DNA of 64,000 nt, from the NCBI GenBank assembly GCA_029204225.1, contig CM055108.1, forward strand, positions 24,265,670 through 24,329,669, read 5' to 3'. The position numbers were made by a program, and so were the translations under genes. The stretch comes from Diphasiastrum complanatum (lineage: Eukaryota > Streptophyta > Lycopodiopsida > Lycopodiales > Lycopodiaceae). The notes under the pieces are model-generated. The model saw only the letters and a program-made list of their open reading frames with translations. It was not told the DNA's origin and did not search any database. Of this stretch, positions 30,595 to 43,632 are shown piece by piece. Numbering within the stretch: the first letter of the stretch is position 1; each line of letters opens with the position of its first letter.

Positions 30595-31275
30595 ATGCCA
30601 TTCCACGGAGTTGATCCATCCGTGTTTAGTTACAATCAACGTCAAGTTTTGATAGACATGAGAAAACAAAGAATGAAACAAATTGAAGAGGCAAACACAA
30701 TTGGAAAAAAGAATAATCAACTTGATTCTAATGATTATGATGATGAGGTGCAACACGATGAAGCAATGCACAACATGTTTGAATCTTACTTTGAAACAAA
30801 TGAGAAGATATGCATGCATCTTCTAATGAAAACGGAGATCACGAACAATTTGAGATGGATGAAGACGAGATTCTATTGCGCAAGGAGACAGACACTCCTC
30901 TATATCTTGGAGCATCCATTTCGAGACTAGCTACGTCAATTCTTATTCTAAACCTTCAAGCAACATACAAATGGAGTGATCGTAGCATGACATCTTTATT
31001 CGGGTACTTAACGCATAACACAGCTATTATACTTTATAGTGTATTTAGATTGAATTAATTTTTTTTCTTTTCTAACAACTCACATTGCTCTTTTTTTTAG
31101 GTTGTTGCATCGAATACTTCCAAAAGAAAATGTGATACCTAAAACACGATAGAGGTGAGCATTCAGAAAAGCTTCAATGTCCAATGTGTAACGCTTCACT
31201 TTTTCGAGATGACGTACAAGGGGATAAAGTGCCACAAAAAGTGTTACGACATTTTCCAATTATCCCACGAGTCTA
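30595..31275 (+). pseudogene. CACTA transposase (TNP2-type) N-terminal part
   Basis: Plus-strand frames give VQHDEAMHNMFESYFETNEK, then (after a frame change near 30,800) TPLYLGASISRLATSILILN, LQATYKWSDRSMTSLFGYL, LHRILPKENVIPKT and LQCPMCNASLFRDDVQGDKV, PQKVLRHFPIIPRVYL. These match the order of the TNP2 N-terminus (YPGC..., WS.KS...LL..., CP.C...). A likely intron at about 31,005-31,100 ends TTTTTTTAG. The catalytic domain downstream is missing because gypsy sequence starts at about 31,276. Confidence 0.65.
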
Positions 31276-32760
31276 CCTATTGAGTGGAATGATGAATTGA
31301 ACCAATGCTTTGAGAAGCTCAAGCAAATGGTTGCTTCAGCTCTTGTTTTACAAATTGTGAATCCTGATATATCTTATGTCGTGCAAACGGACGCAAGTGA
31401 TTTAGCGATAGGAGCAGTTCTTTTACAAGACGATAGGCCAATAGCGTTTAAAAGCAAGAAACTCACAAGGCCTCAGTTATGTTATACAAAACATGAGAAG
31501 TATTTATATGCTTTGATACATGCACTTAAAACTTGGAGCCATTACCTATATGCTAGTCAGTTTATAGTGTATACAGATCACCAGCCTCTAAAGTACTTTT
31601 GTAATTAGAACAATCTGAGGGGTCCTAAAGCTTATTGGGCTAAGGTTATGTAGGAATCTGATCATGAGATCTGATATGTCAAGGGCAACTCTAACCAAGT
31701 TGCGGATGCACTTAGTCGGATTGGTGAATTAAATAAACTTTTATTCACTCAAATTTCCACTGATCTATATCTTTCACTAAGAGGGAGGTGTGAATCGGAT
31801 TCTCATTTTAGTCCAATCTAGAAGATGGTGGAGACATGAAAAAATGAGAATGGAATAGAGATTTACTCACAGGGAAAAGAAGATAGCGAAAAAGTTCTCT
31901 ATCCGAGGTGGTTTAATATTTCGAAATGGGGAAGTTTGTGTACCAGTGGATGATGAGATAAAGAAGATAATTCTTTATGAGTGTCATGACGTTCCCTGTG
32001 TAGGTCATCCAGGTATACATAGGACTCTAGACTTGGTTAGAAGAGAGTTTTATTGGCCAAAACTCAAGCCATTTGTTGAGTCTTATGTGGTTAAATGTAG
32101 ACCTTGTCAGTTAGCCAAAGCTGAACGCTTGAAGACTGTAGGGTTGTTACATCCCCTAGATATCCCTCAAAAACGATGAGAAAGTATATCTATGAAATTT
32201 GTGGTTGGACTTGCAAGGACCCAACGCCAAAATGATTCTATTTGGGTTGTGGTGGACACGTGAACAAAGTTAGCTACTTTCATACTAGTCAAGTAAACTA
32301 CAAAGGCTTCTGATTTAGCCCAGATCTTTGTTGAAAGATTATTTAGGCTTTATGGACTGCCAAGTGATATAGTTAGTAATAGAGATCCTAAATTTATAGG
32401 TCACTTTTTGTTAGCTATATTCCATAAGCTAGAAACCTTGGTTCTTTAGCTTGCAAACTAGATCTTCAGGACAAGATTACTGCTCACCTAGTGTTTCATG
32501 TAAGTGGGTTGAAAATATGTTTACATGAAGGTTATGTAGTTGGTTCAGAGGATGGACTTACCCATTTGGAGTACTTATTGCTTAGTGTTCCTTTGGAACC
32601 TGAAAAGGTACTCAGAACCATAGATAAACAATTGAGAAATCGTTCTATCTCTGAATGCTTGATTAGGTGGAAGGGACGGACTGAGGATGATGATTCATGG
32701 GAGCGGGTCAATAGCATAAACAAGAATTTTCCCGAGTTTCACTTCTAGAGATAGAAGTGG
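31276..32760 (+). mobile_element. Decayed Ty3/gypsy chromovirus (RNase H, integrase, chromodomain)
   Basis: In order on the plus strand: RNase H (YVVQTDASDLAIGAVLLQ, then HEKYLYALIHALKTWSHYLY, 31,297-31,605); ADALSRIGELNKLLFTQIS (about 31,700-31,760); integrase zinc region (CHD...GHPGIHRTLDLVRREFYW, then CRPCQLAKAERLK, 31,946-32,179); integrase core (about 32,185-32,420) with stops; FHVSGLKICLHEGYVVGSED; and a chromodomain (CLIRWKGRTEDDDSWERV, about 32,650-32,710). Stops fall at 31,606, 32,179 and elsewhere. It sits inside the CACTA transposase gene. Confidence 0.78.
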
Positions 32761-33479
32761 TTCAAGGGGAGAAGAATGTTATGTCAATGTCCTATATAAG
32801 GGAATCAAAATAATTCCTGACATGGATAGCCGGTCACTCCAGTTGTATGTGGTTATTAGTTATGCTACGTCATTTCGGACGTGGTCGATAAAGTAATTAA
32901 TAATCATATGAGGGCCCATACCTATAATTGGACATAGGAGCACTTGCATGGTGTATGACTGCTATAATGCAAGAATAGGAGATCAATAGCTTAATATAGG
33001 TTGCATGGGGATCCTAAGGAGAATATTCTCTCCTCTTGGAGAAAATACATACCATGGAAACTCACCCATCTCCCTATTGGAATTTTAGATTCTTGAGCCA
33101 AGATCCTCTCCTCTCTTCTATTCATTCACTGTGGCTTGGGGGTGAATTGGTTAGGGTACTGACTAGCCTTTTCATGTTGGTTGGGTGGTTTGTGCTCCAC
33201 AGGTGTCCTTTTGGTTTGCATGTGATAGGATTCTTGAAGATCTTCACTTGGCAATCATTATACTTGGGATTTCAATTGTGATTTGGAGATTTATCTGATC
33301 GCATTTGAGCTAAGATGGTATTATGCTACATCCATTGTTGTAAAGTGCAATTTTTTTTGCAGCTAATAAGGCACACAATGAGTTTCCTCAATCCTTGATA
33401 TATAGAGGTCTACTCTTGATTACTAAATACATGAGCCAGGCCAAATTGTGTAGGTGGTTGTCCAACATGATGTTCATGT
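32761..33479. other. Probable chromovirus 3' tail/LTR, no gene
   Basis: Just after the chromodomain stop the sequence reads GGTTCAAGGGGAGAAGAATG, a purine tract followed by ATGTTATG, suggesting the start of an LTR near 32,778. Its end cannot be fixed without a second copy. No gene was recognised up to 33,479. Confidence 0.35.
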
Positions 33480-33877
33480 CATAATTATGATTTTCTCACT
33501 ATTTTCAAAAAGCACTCCATCATGCGCCTTGCGGCTTCCATGAGAGTCATGTTCTTGCTTTCTACAAAACCATTGTGTTGCGGTGTATAGGATGTTGTCC
33601 TTCTGTGAAAGATTCCTTGATCATTGCAGAAATCAATGAATCAGTTTGAGATGTACTCTCCACCACGATCTGTTCTGATCTGCTTCACCTTGTTTCATGT
33701 GCATCTTTCTGCCTAGTTCACATATTTTGTGAACTTGTCGAATGTCTTTGATTTGTTGCGGATTACGTTCTTCAACTGTTCTTTCTAGTTTCTTGTTTTG
33801 AATGCTTGTCTCCTAGATCTGATAGCTCTTTAACTATATCAAGTCTCGGATATGAGCCTATCATGGCTCTGATACCA
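33480..33877 (-). mobile_element. Copia integrase fragment with primer binding site (-)
   Basis: The minus strand reads VKQIRTDRGGEYIS, IDFCNDQGIFHRRTTSYTPQ and HNGFVESKNMTLMEAARRMM, the copia integrase core with its second catalytic D and E region. The primer site TGGTATCAGAGCC (complementary to tRNA-iMet) lies at 33,865-33,877 on the same strand, only about 100-150 bp from the integrase. Gag and protease have therefore been deleted. Confidence 0.68.
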
Positions 33878-33878
33878 T

Positions 33879-34370
33879 TGTTGGGAGAAAATCTCCACTC
33901 TGATAAGGGTGCAGTGGATATCTAGACACGATTTCTTTCATCCTCTGGTTCTCACTGTCGAGATTCTCACGAAAACAAACCCAGATGGAATTCGATTCTG
34001 TCCTCGAGTCTACTGCCCTCTGTGACAGGATCTACAATCCTCCAAAGTGAGGCCAGACACTGTTGACCTACGTAGAATTTACTTATGCATTCAACAAGAT
34101 AAAAAAAATAGTGTGCGAAATAAGATTGAAACCAGTTGATTACAAACATACAACTATCAAACAATTAAGCATTCGATCATGTTCAACACAAGAAACTCTT
34201 CTCATAAAAACATCTACTGTATTATCAAAGAATTCCTTAGGCGTTGTTGTGACAGACCACACAGCACGTCGGTGCAAAAGAAACTCTGTCTTTTGCGAAT
34301 CAAAACTTGTCGCGCTTACTAGCGGACTTCTTGAACCTTAGCTTGCTGGCTACACAGTGCTCAGCTTACA
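33879..34370 (-). repeat. Probable 5' LTR of the minus-strand copia element
   Basis: The sequence starts TGTTGGGAG one base after the primer site, as the inner end of an LTR should. About 490 bp of AT-rich non-coding sequence follow. The outer boundary is unclear because the partner LTR was not found and another copia fragment begins near 34,400. Confidence 0.4.
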
Positions 34371-34399
34371 TTGGTAGCAAAAACAATTTGTTTCTTCAA

Positions 34400-34804
34400 T
34401 TCACTAGCCGAGATCTCATCTTCATCGGTTTCAAGACCTCAAAGGAATAGGCACAGCCCATCCAGCCAACCTGTCAGATTCCCCTGACATATTCCTCAGT
34501 CGACTATCCCTATCGAAGGTCCAAGCTCATCTACTTTTGACGAACAACAAATCAATGGAGAATCAAAAGATGATGATGTTGCAACTCATCAACTACAATA
34601 TGATGAAAATGATCAACTTCCTCTATTTCTCAGAAGATCATCAAGAGCTAGTAGACCGCCTATCAGGTATATCGATGAGTCTGCAGCCTACCTTGTTCAC
34701 GAGCCGACAACTGTCGAAGAGACACTTAGTCAACCAAATTTTGATCTCTGGAAAGAAGCTATGGATAAAGAGTATTCATCTCTTATCAAGAACCAGACCA
34801 TGGA
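34400..34804 (+). mobile_element. Copia fragment: integrase-RT linker and RT start
   Basis: Plus-strand frames give an acidic linker rich in D, E and Q, then LRRSSRASRPPIRYIDESAA, then QPNFDLWKEAMDKEYSSLIK and NQT, the start of copia reverse transcriptase. The reading stops at 34,804, where CACTA subterminal repeats begin. It may belong with the gag at 27,746, split by the nested elements, but the integrase between them is absent. Confidence 0.6.
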
Positions 34805-36335
<1,531 letters not shown>

Positions 36336-36880
36336 TCTTCAATTGACTTACAAAAGAAAACTGTAAAATCAAAAAAATTTAACTTCTCTAACCATCTTCG
36401 GTATCGACCACTCAAGCACTATCTTGACCTCACTCTCATCAATCCCTAACCCACGATGGGTGATCTTATGACTGAGGTACAATAACTCGTGCTTAAAGAA
36501 TTCACATTTAGATTCTTTAGCATACAGTTTCTCTCATATGAGAATATCTAAGACAGTCTTAAGATGACCCAAATGCTCCTTAAGTGTCCTACTATAGATG
36601 AGAATATCATCTAAGAATACAACCACACACTTTCCCAGATATGGATGAAAAAAATTGTTCATCATTTGCTGGAACAAAGCTGGTGCATTCGTCACCCCAA
36701 AAGGAATCACGAGAAATTCATAATGACCGAATCTCATCCACAAACCTGTCTTTTGCACATCATTCGAATGAATCCTAATTTGATGATATCCAGTTCTAAG
36801 ATCCATCTTTGTGAAGTATTTAGCTCCACCTAATTGATCTACCAGATCATCCATATGAGGCACCCTTGTAGTCAACACAC
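36336..36880 (-). mobile_element. Ty3/gypsy reverse transcriptase fragment (-)
   Basis: The minus strand is open from 36,878 to 36,534: VPHMDDLVDQLGGAKYFTKM, DLRTGYHQIRIHSNDVQKTG, FGVTNAPALFQQMM, and the catalytic FLDD in [12 protein letters not shown]. It then continues in broken form to about 36,340 (KHELLYLSHKITHRGLGIDE, YAKVAAPLKNLVKS). It belongs to the gypsy group but lacks the RNase H and integrase. It abuts the CACTA fragment on the left and a copia fragment on the right. Confidence 0.75.
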
Positions 36881-36884
36881 ATCC

Positions 36885-38018
36885 AAAAGCGAATCATGAT
36901 GCTGATTAGTGGAAAGCCGCGATGGACACCGAATTCAATTCTCTGATCGAGAATCAAACATGGACTATAACTGAGCTGCCACAGGATCAAAATCCAATCC
37001 ATACAAATAGATATTCAAAGCGAAGTATGATGTCGAAGAAAGATTAAATCGATACAAAGCCAGACTAGTCGCCAAAGGCTTCTCCCAGATTCTGGATCTG
37101 GATTATTCTGAGACCTTCAATCCTATTGTCAAACATTCTTTGATTCGACTACTACTCTCCTTTGCAGCTGCAGCCGATATCGAAGTTCACCAAATGGATG
37201 TCCAGACCGCTTTCCTCAACGGAACTATTGAAGAGGAAATCTATATGTAGCAGCCAAAGGGATACGAACTGAAGGGTAAGAAGCACCTAGTGTGCAAAAT
37301 CCACAAGGCTCTGTATGGTTTGAAACAGTCACCAAGAGCCTATTTCCAGAAAATCAATGCATTTCTAATCGAGAATGGTTTTATTCCAAACTCGGCAGAC
37401 TCAAATGTTTACTTCAAATCTATATCAAATTTCTTCATTATCATCACTCTTTATGTAGATGATACATTGCTATGTCCAAGCTACAAAACATCTCAGCATC
37501 TGTTATGGAGGCAGCCAATCTGCCAATATTCTCGAAGGTTACACAGATGCAAATTGGGCAGGAGATATTGACACCAGAAGATCGACTTCTAGATTTGTAT
37601 TCTTATTCAATCAAGGCCCAATCTCATGGAACAGCCAAAATCAAACTTCAATAGCATTATCATCAACCGAATTAGAATACATAGCTGCCACGAATGCTCT
37701 TAAGGAGGCAATTTGGCTAAGAAACCTGCTTGCAGATATTCACCGTGCTCAGTCACATTCAACGACAATCCATTATGACAATCAAAGCACAATTGCACTA
37801 ACTCTAAATCCGAGATTTTATTCTCAGAGCTAATATATCAAAATCAGGTATCACTACCTTAGAGAGAAAGTGCAAAACAAGGAAGTGTCACTGGTTTACT
37901 ACAGGACAAATCTTATGGTAGCAGATTATTTCACGAAAGCTCTATCAAAGGAGCACCATCTCAAATTTAACGACATGCGTGAAGATCAACATTTTTCAGG
38001 ATTGATATTAAGGGGGAG
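36885..38018 (+). mobile_element. Ty1/copia RT-RNase H fragment with polypurine tract
   Basis: The plus strand reads WKAAMDTEFNSLIENQTWTI, YKARLVAKGFSQILDLDYSE, VHQMDVQTAFLNGTIEEEIY (then a stop), KIHKALYGLKQSPRAYF and the catalytic YVDD (about 37,453). After a deletion near 37,490, RNase H follows: GYTDANWAGDIDTRRSTSRF, TSIALSSTELEYIAATNALK and ADYFTKALSKEHH. The polypurine tract AAGGGGGAG is at 38,010-38,018. It is the same copia lineage as the fragment ending at 34,804, but a different copy. Confidence 0.8.
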
Positions 38019-38660
38019 TATTGGAGTTCAATGCTCAAAGCCCAAATCCATTCGGTAATGAGCATCCTGAAAGTTGTATATACTTATACCAAAAAAACCA
38101 AAAAAAATGACTTGAATTTTTCAAGCAGAAGATCGACTTGCGATTTCTCAAAATTTCTCGATATCGGATCGACTCAACTCGACTCGACTTGTATATTCTG
38201 AGTCAGTCTCATATTTTTTCGAGTTATTGTAAATCTCTCGAGTCATTGTATTTTTCGATACTGTTGGTTAGAAAAATCCAACCCACGACACGACATTGAT
38301 GGACCGCCTACTTTGTACATGCATTTATAGTTACTATGACGATTGTAATAAATGTAGTAGATAGACTTTAATGCTTACAAGGTACTAATCGATTGTAATA
38401 AGAAGATGTAGATATTATTCAATAAAGATTCCGTAGCAAGTGTAATTCCACTCAACGATCAGCCAACTGAAGCCGATTTTGCTTCAAGCCATTGTACTAA
38501 TTTTCAATCAATCAAAGTGCAATTTTGTCTACACTATTGTATTGTTCTATTGCACATTGTTACTAATTATTCATTTTGATTATTTGCTGCTAACTAACAT
38601 GCTTCCGATCCACAACCATCCGCTGCTTAACTTCCATTGTTATTCCACCAATTTTCAATC
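38019..38660 (+). repeat. Probable copia 3' LTR
   Basis: The sequence follows the polypurine tract directly and runs to the primer-site-like word at 38,661. It is AT-rich and non-coding, with GACTCGACT-type repeats at 38,170-38,195. Without the second LTR the right end is a guess based on the downstream primer sites. Confidence 0.4.
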
Positions 38661-38824
38661 TGATATCAGAGCTTTGTTTTTATCAATGCTCTACTAATTC
38701 GATATTAGTCAATCCTTCCGCATTACCCACATTTTGTGACATGGTATCAGAGCTCAGTTTCTATCAGTGCTCTACTAATTCGAGATATCAGTCGATCCTT
38801 TCGCAATACCCACATTTTGCGACA
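38661..38824 (+). repeat. Tandem 81-83-bp duplication carrying two primer-binding sites
   Basis: Copy 1 (38,661-38,741) starts TGATATCAGAGC and copy 2 (from 38,742) starts TGGTATCAGAGC, the usual tRNA-iMet primer site. Both continue through ATCA(A/G)TGCTCTACTAATTCGA and end CCCACATTTTG(T/C)GACA. Confidence 0.75.
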
Positions 38825-39321
38825 CAGTGATCTATCTGGATCATCAAAAATGTCTATCTTAATCCTCGCCAAACTACAAAAAACCATTGTTTTCCAAAAA
38901 ATAACCTTTGCTAGTTCTACCCTAGTCTTATCAGTACCAGATATACCTACTATCAATCAGACAAAAGTTAGTTTTACCAAATTTGTCAGAAATAGCCAGA
39001 TAAGTGATTTTTTTATCCAAAATAGTAGTGAAAGAACTCTCATTGAGCCAATCTTTGACTAGGGAATCTTCGCCAAAGCTATTTTTGAGTTCCGATCTAT
39101 CAGATGTAGCTACTGTCAAATTTTTGAAACATTCTGTTATAGTTTGATATTGATCTGATAAAATTCTTATTTCTAGAAGTGTTGATTGCTTGATCAAGAT
39201 CTTTTTTTCAAAATCAGAAATCTGATTATTGTCAAGTGATAGAATTTTACAGACCTGATCAGAGATAGGATTTGATTGAAAAATCTAGATCTAATCTCAT
39301 TGTTTCTAGTGATTTGGAAAG

Positions 39322-40160
39322 ATGTCTGATATAGATGTTGAACGTGAGCCACCTGAACCTCCGTTCGTTGCTCCACAAGTTATTGTTAGAAGATCATCTC
39401 GTCTAGAGTTACCAAAGTATAATGGGTTATTTGATCCAATCAAATTTCTCAAAATCTTTTCTGAATCATGTGAGGTTTATGGCAAAGTTTTTCCACAAGA
39501 TAAACTTAGCAATTTTCTATGGCCTTAACAAGAGTAGTACAAGATTGGTTTCATAACCAAGATGAGACTGAACGTACGGATTGGAAAGTGGTTAAAGCTG
39601 GCCTAAGCACAAGATTGAAACCCAGAAAGTTTTTGGACGATCCTTTTTCTACTTTTAAATAAAATTAAAATGGGAAAGAGAAAAAGGGTGCTAGATTATA
39701 TTGAATGGATCAAGCATCTTAGATCTGAGTGTGATCAATAATGACGCCATGATCATGTGATTTTTAGCAGGTCTACCTAAAAGGATTAGACGAGAACTTA
39801 AACGGCGAGCTGATTATACGTCATTACAACATGCTATGGATGATGTGATACATGAGGAGGATGAAGATTCAGACGATGAACCAAACATGGGAATGCTGCC
39901 ATATACAATAGGGCAAACCACTACAACATCCACCACTATTGCATCCACGAATGTCAATGCCACAACTGAGTTGATGATCGACGAGTTTGAAAAACTTGCC
40001 CAAAAGAGAAGATGCAGCTAAAGAAGATGCAGTCACAGTTCGATGCAAAGTTGAAAGTATTGGAAGAGTAGAATGCCAAGCTTGACAAAGCAACTGACAA
40101 GATAACTAAAACATTTTCTACCAGAGAAAATTTTGGTGTGCGATTTGTGTTAGAAATCAC
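39322..40160 (+). pseudogene. Gypsy-type gag remnant
   Basis: It starts MSDIDVEREPPEPPFVAPQV and reads LPKYNGLFDPIKFLKIFSES to a stop at 39,526. Shifted frames follow with LTRVVQDWFHNQDETERTDW and KVVKAGLSTRLKPRKFLDDP, matching the retrotransposon gag fold (F.G..DP..FL, W...). An acidic stretch (DDVIHEEDEDSDDEPNMGM) follows at 39,836. A CCHC-like knuckle (CAICVRNHT-type, about 40,140-40,250) is broken. The gag lies downstream of the duplicated primer sites, as expected. Confidence 0.55.
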
Positions 40161-40734
40161 ACCATAAACAAACGTCCAACACTAAAACGATGTGTGAAGG
40201 ATACTTATTGCCATCTATGCAATTCCCCTGAGCATGATGCAACTTTTTGCTCATTTGATTCTAGTATTATTCATCATCCAAATTGGATGTTTCACTATTT
40301 CTTACATCAAGATATGACTAGAACATGAAGAGCCAAATAGAATGTAAATGCAATGAGTCCTCCATGCTTCCAACTTTTAACTCTTTGGAAAATAATAGCA
40401 ACCAAACAATAAATGTGAGTAATCAACCAATGTTTGCATGTCTTCTCCATCTTTGTCCTTCCTTGATATGTATCCACCATGAAAATCAATGAATGAGCCT
40501 CCATCTCCATCTTGCCATCATGAATGAGTGATATAATGAGCCTCAAATAGCTTCACTTTCATCAGCCAAACCATCCAATAATTCTTATACAACTCCACCA
40601 TCAAAATGATGCAAAACAATGTAGCGAGTTCTACCATATCTTGACAATTTGCACACATTCACATGAAATTGCTCAAACATTAGCCAACAACAAGATGACA
40701 TAAGAAAAGCGTCATTTGAGAGTTGTTCATCAAC
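40161..40734. other. No gene recognised between two gag remnants
   Basis: Short frames only. The sequence joins the plus-strand gypsy gag on the left to the minus-strand copia gag on the right. Confidence 0.25.
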
Positions 40735-41363
40735 ACCATCTTCATCAATAGTTAGGTTGGTTTGCTTCTTACCTTGATCTCTCTTCTTCTTGAAATAATC
40801 ACTAGCAAAATGCCCTTTGACTCCACAATAGAAGCATTTTAACTTTGACCTATCTTTCTTCTTACCAACAAAAGTAGAAGCCTCACCTTGATCTTGACCC
40901 TCTTACTTTTTCTTTTGCCCTTGAACTTGCCTTTGATGAACATGGCCTCTTCTCCTTCTTGAGATATTGTTGTAGAACCTCCTCTTGCTTGAAGCCTAAA
41001 TGCATGCTAGTTCATCACTCAAAGCTTTAACTCTCAAAACAAAAACATGAGCACTATCGTCCTTCTTTTGAATACTTGAAAAGATTTGTCTTATTAGGGT
41101 AGAACCCCAGATGTAGACTTGGACTCATAAAGCTTTTTCAAAGCCTCCCAAGCCTCACTTGATGTTGTGCACTTACCAACTTCCTTGATAAGTTCATTAC
41201 ACACATTCATCTTGATAATGTATAGAGCTTTCTTAGCTCTCTTGTCATATCTCAATTGATCTTGAGGTGCCAAAGGTCTCTCCTCCACACTTGCAAACAA
41301 ATCCATCAACTCATTTACCTTCAATAAGGACTCCATCCTCATATTCCAAGTAGAATAAATCAC
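40735..41363 (-). pseudogene. Ty1/copia gag remnant (-)
   Basis: The minus strand starts at about 41,363 with TWNMRMESLLKVNELMDLF, KALYIIKMNVCNELIKEVGK and SSEAWEALKKLYESKSTS (UBN2-type gag). After a gap it ends in CFYCGVKGHFASDYFKKKRD (about 40,780-40,850), where the last knuckle Cys is replaced by Tyr. The tail TNLTIDEDGVDE matches the fragment at 27,330-27,484. Confidence 0.68.
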
Positions 41364-42239
41364 AAAGATTTGGAAACACTCTAGCCTCTCATTTTCTCTC
41401 TCTAGCGAATCCTAGCACATAGAAAGGAGATTTCTTGATCACAATAGATCAAACTTCAATATAGTGAAGTTTTGATAACATCTAAGATTGAATTACACTC
41501 TTGAAAAAGTCTAGCAACTTAAAATCAAGAGATCCTATCAATTTTAGGGTTTCTCCAAAAATGCAAAATATTAAATGAAGCGAAATCTATCTGTAAAAGG
41601 TAGAATCTTGATATATCATTTGATAAAATGTATCATCCTTTACCATGAGCAATTTTTGTCTCCACATTTTAATAAGTGGTTTCAAAGATCGTCCATCTAC
41701 AAGTATTTTGACCTAAAATGACTTTAAGATCACAAAGATCCAAATCATGTCCATACAACAACAATACAGTACTATAATCTACACGTGTGAAAGCTAGATA
41801 AACCATAAAATCAACATTTTACACATAGAAACTCAAGATATCATGAGAAATTCACAAGAGATGGACATAGAATCAAGAAAGATTAATTCTCCACATAATA
41901 AGAGAATACAATGATCTGTTCTCCATGCAGATTTAGCTATTTATAACAGCCACAATGTCATTTGGCCACTTTTGCTAAGTGTCCCTAAAATGACAACCTC
42001 TAGGTACTTAACCAAAAACATAGAAATTCTAGTCTAGATGCAATGTACCAAAATCAGCCAATTAGAATGGGTCGAAACTCAACCTCATCCACTTATCTAC
42101 TTGCCAAAAGTAGTACAAACATTATTTAAGCCTTTATTGACAAATATGAAACTATCTTTGAGTTGAGATTGCATTTTGGCCTCCAAAAATGCCAATAAAC
42201 CAACAAACTAGTTGACCATTTTTCACACAGCCAAAAACT
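41364..42239. other. No gene recognised; possible leader/LTR of the minus-strand copia
   Basis: This is the upstream side of the copia gag on the minus strand. No primer-site word or TG...CA pair could be assigned. The sequence is AT-rich and non-coding. Confidence 0.25.
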
Positions 42240-43560
42240 CATCCAGCTGAACAAAGAATTGAAGATTGCCAAACAACATGAAGTCAAGTCAGAAGTGGAG
42301 CTCAAAAAGACAAATCAACATGTGGATGCCTTGGAGAATTATGTTTCAACTCTCTAGAATGCATTGACAACTGCACATGACTAGGTTGATAAAGTCATTC
42401 AGGACGCCAAACAACAAGTTCTCTTATTGCAAAGACAACTAGACATGGCCCAACTTGACAAAGAAAGAATTATGAGTGAATTGGATGCCACAACCACGAA
42501 GTGAGACAACTTTCTTTACGCGCAAGTTCCAGATCGTCCTGTCTCTAAAGAAGAGGTCAATTATCCGAGACATATCGTCAGTCATTGTCTAAATTACAGG
42601 GCAGGTTTGATCAATTCAAAGGCAAGGCATCGTTTGCATTGGCAAAGGCTAAAGCCATAATATAAGATTATGAAAAAACTATCGCATAGATATTGGAAAT
42701 TACACCACAAATAAGAGTGCCAGATGTGCCACCCTTCTCGCCACCACAACAAGATTAGGGTCAAGTGGACACGGGCATAGATCAAGGGGAAGAAGAAGAA
42801 GCGACCACCACAACCTCTCAAGATACTGAAGCAGGGCCATCTACATCTAGGGCCATACCATTGTTTCAAAAACCGGCCACAATGGAAGAGGAGATATAGA
42901 AATTTCTACATCAACATCCGTATGAATCCTCGAGGGGTGGCTGGGTCATCAAGTCCAAGACTTCGGAAATTAAGGAAGGCAAGGAATTGGATAAGCTACT
43001 CGCATTGGGTGAGCATCCACTATGGCGACGAACAATATTTGAAAAGACTCCAAACTCTATTAGGAGTTATGTAGCGAGCCCTCACCACTCCGAGTGGATT
43101 TTTATTACGTTCTGATGCCACGACGAAATAAGTGGAAAGATTTGGGAGTACCATTGGATAAAGTCACGGTCCCATATAGTTGGACGATAGCAATGGACTT
43201 CAATCGGGCCCTCCAGGCTTATTCACAGGGGTACAAGTTTTCACCAGATACGACAGTTAGACAATTGGCTATTTTTGCGAAGGACTTGACTAAGTTGGTG
43301 TCAGTATCAACAAGATGGGACGATTGCTTGCCAATGCTAAGCTTCGATCCAAGTATCCCAATGGCGTCCGACAAAGTCTAGGATCAGTTGCTTATAGCTA
43401 GGTTATATTATCATGCCGCGATGTTGGGTGGATCCAAATTCGTTGCTTGGACAACGTCAAACTGGATATCCAACGCGAATAAGTGCTTCTTTCCGCACAA
43501 GACCGCTTTCAATACAGAGCGCTTGGATTCATGGAAAAAGTACAATATCATTTAATAAAA
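42240..43560 (+). pseudogene. Long decayed coding region of unknown family
   Basis: Reading across frames on the plus strand gives a continuous protein-like text. A coiled-coil-like start (SEVELKKTNQHVDALENYVS, QQVLLLQRQLDMAQLDKERI) is followed by a D/E/T-rich linker (GEEEEATTTTSQDTEAGPST). A globular part follows: KFLHQHPYESSRGGWVIKSK, LLALGEHPLWRRTIFEKTPN, MPRRNKWKDLGVPLDKVTVP, YSWTIAMDFNRALQAYSQGY, YYHAAMLGGSKFVAWTTSNW. The longest open part is 43,094-43,381. Several stops and at least two frameshifts break it. I do not recognise the family. It may be the gag-like ORF of a retroelement or a captured host gene. Confidence 0.5.
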
Positions 43561-43632
43561 GTCTCATGTTTCTTTAATACAAGTAGGTTGGCCCTCTTAT
43601 TAAAAAGTACAATATCATTTAATAAAAGTCTC
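43535..43632. repeat. 31-bp direct repeat, 67-bp period
   Basis: The word AAAAAGTACAATATCATTTA with its following ATAAAAGTCTC occurs at 43,535-43,565 and 43,602-43,632. It begins within the end of the decayed coding region and may mark a duplication at its downstream break. Confidence 0.8.

Larger units (their letters stand above)
28427..31275 (+). mobile_element. CACTA (En/Spm) transposon, 5' part
   Basis: It begins CACTACAACACCCGTCGCG at 28,427, with GAA just before as a possible 3-bp target duplication. About 470 bp of subterminal repeats follow, built on CGACGTC/CCGACGTC words. Then come a minus-strand accessory ORF (29,460-30,020) and a plus-strand TNP2-type transposase start (30,595-31,275). 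The element is cut at about 31,276 by a chromovirus remnant. No inverted 3' terminus ending TAGTG with the matching sequence was found in the window, so the element is incomplete. Confidence 0.7.
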
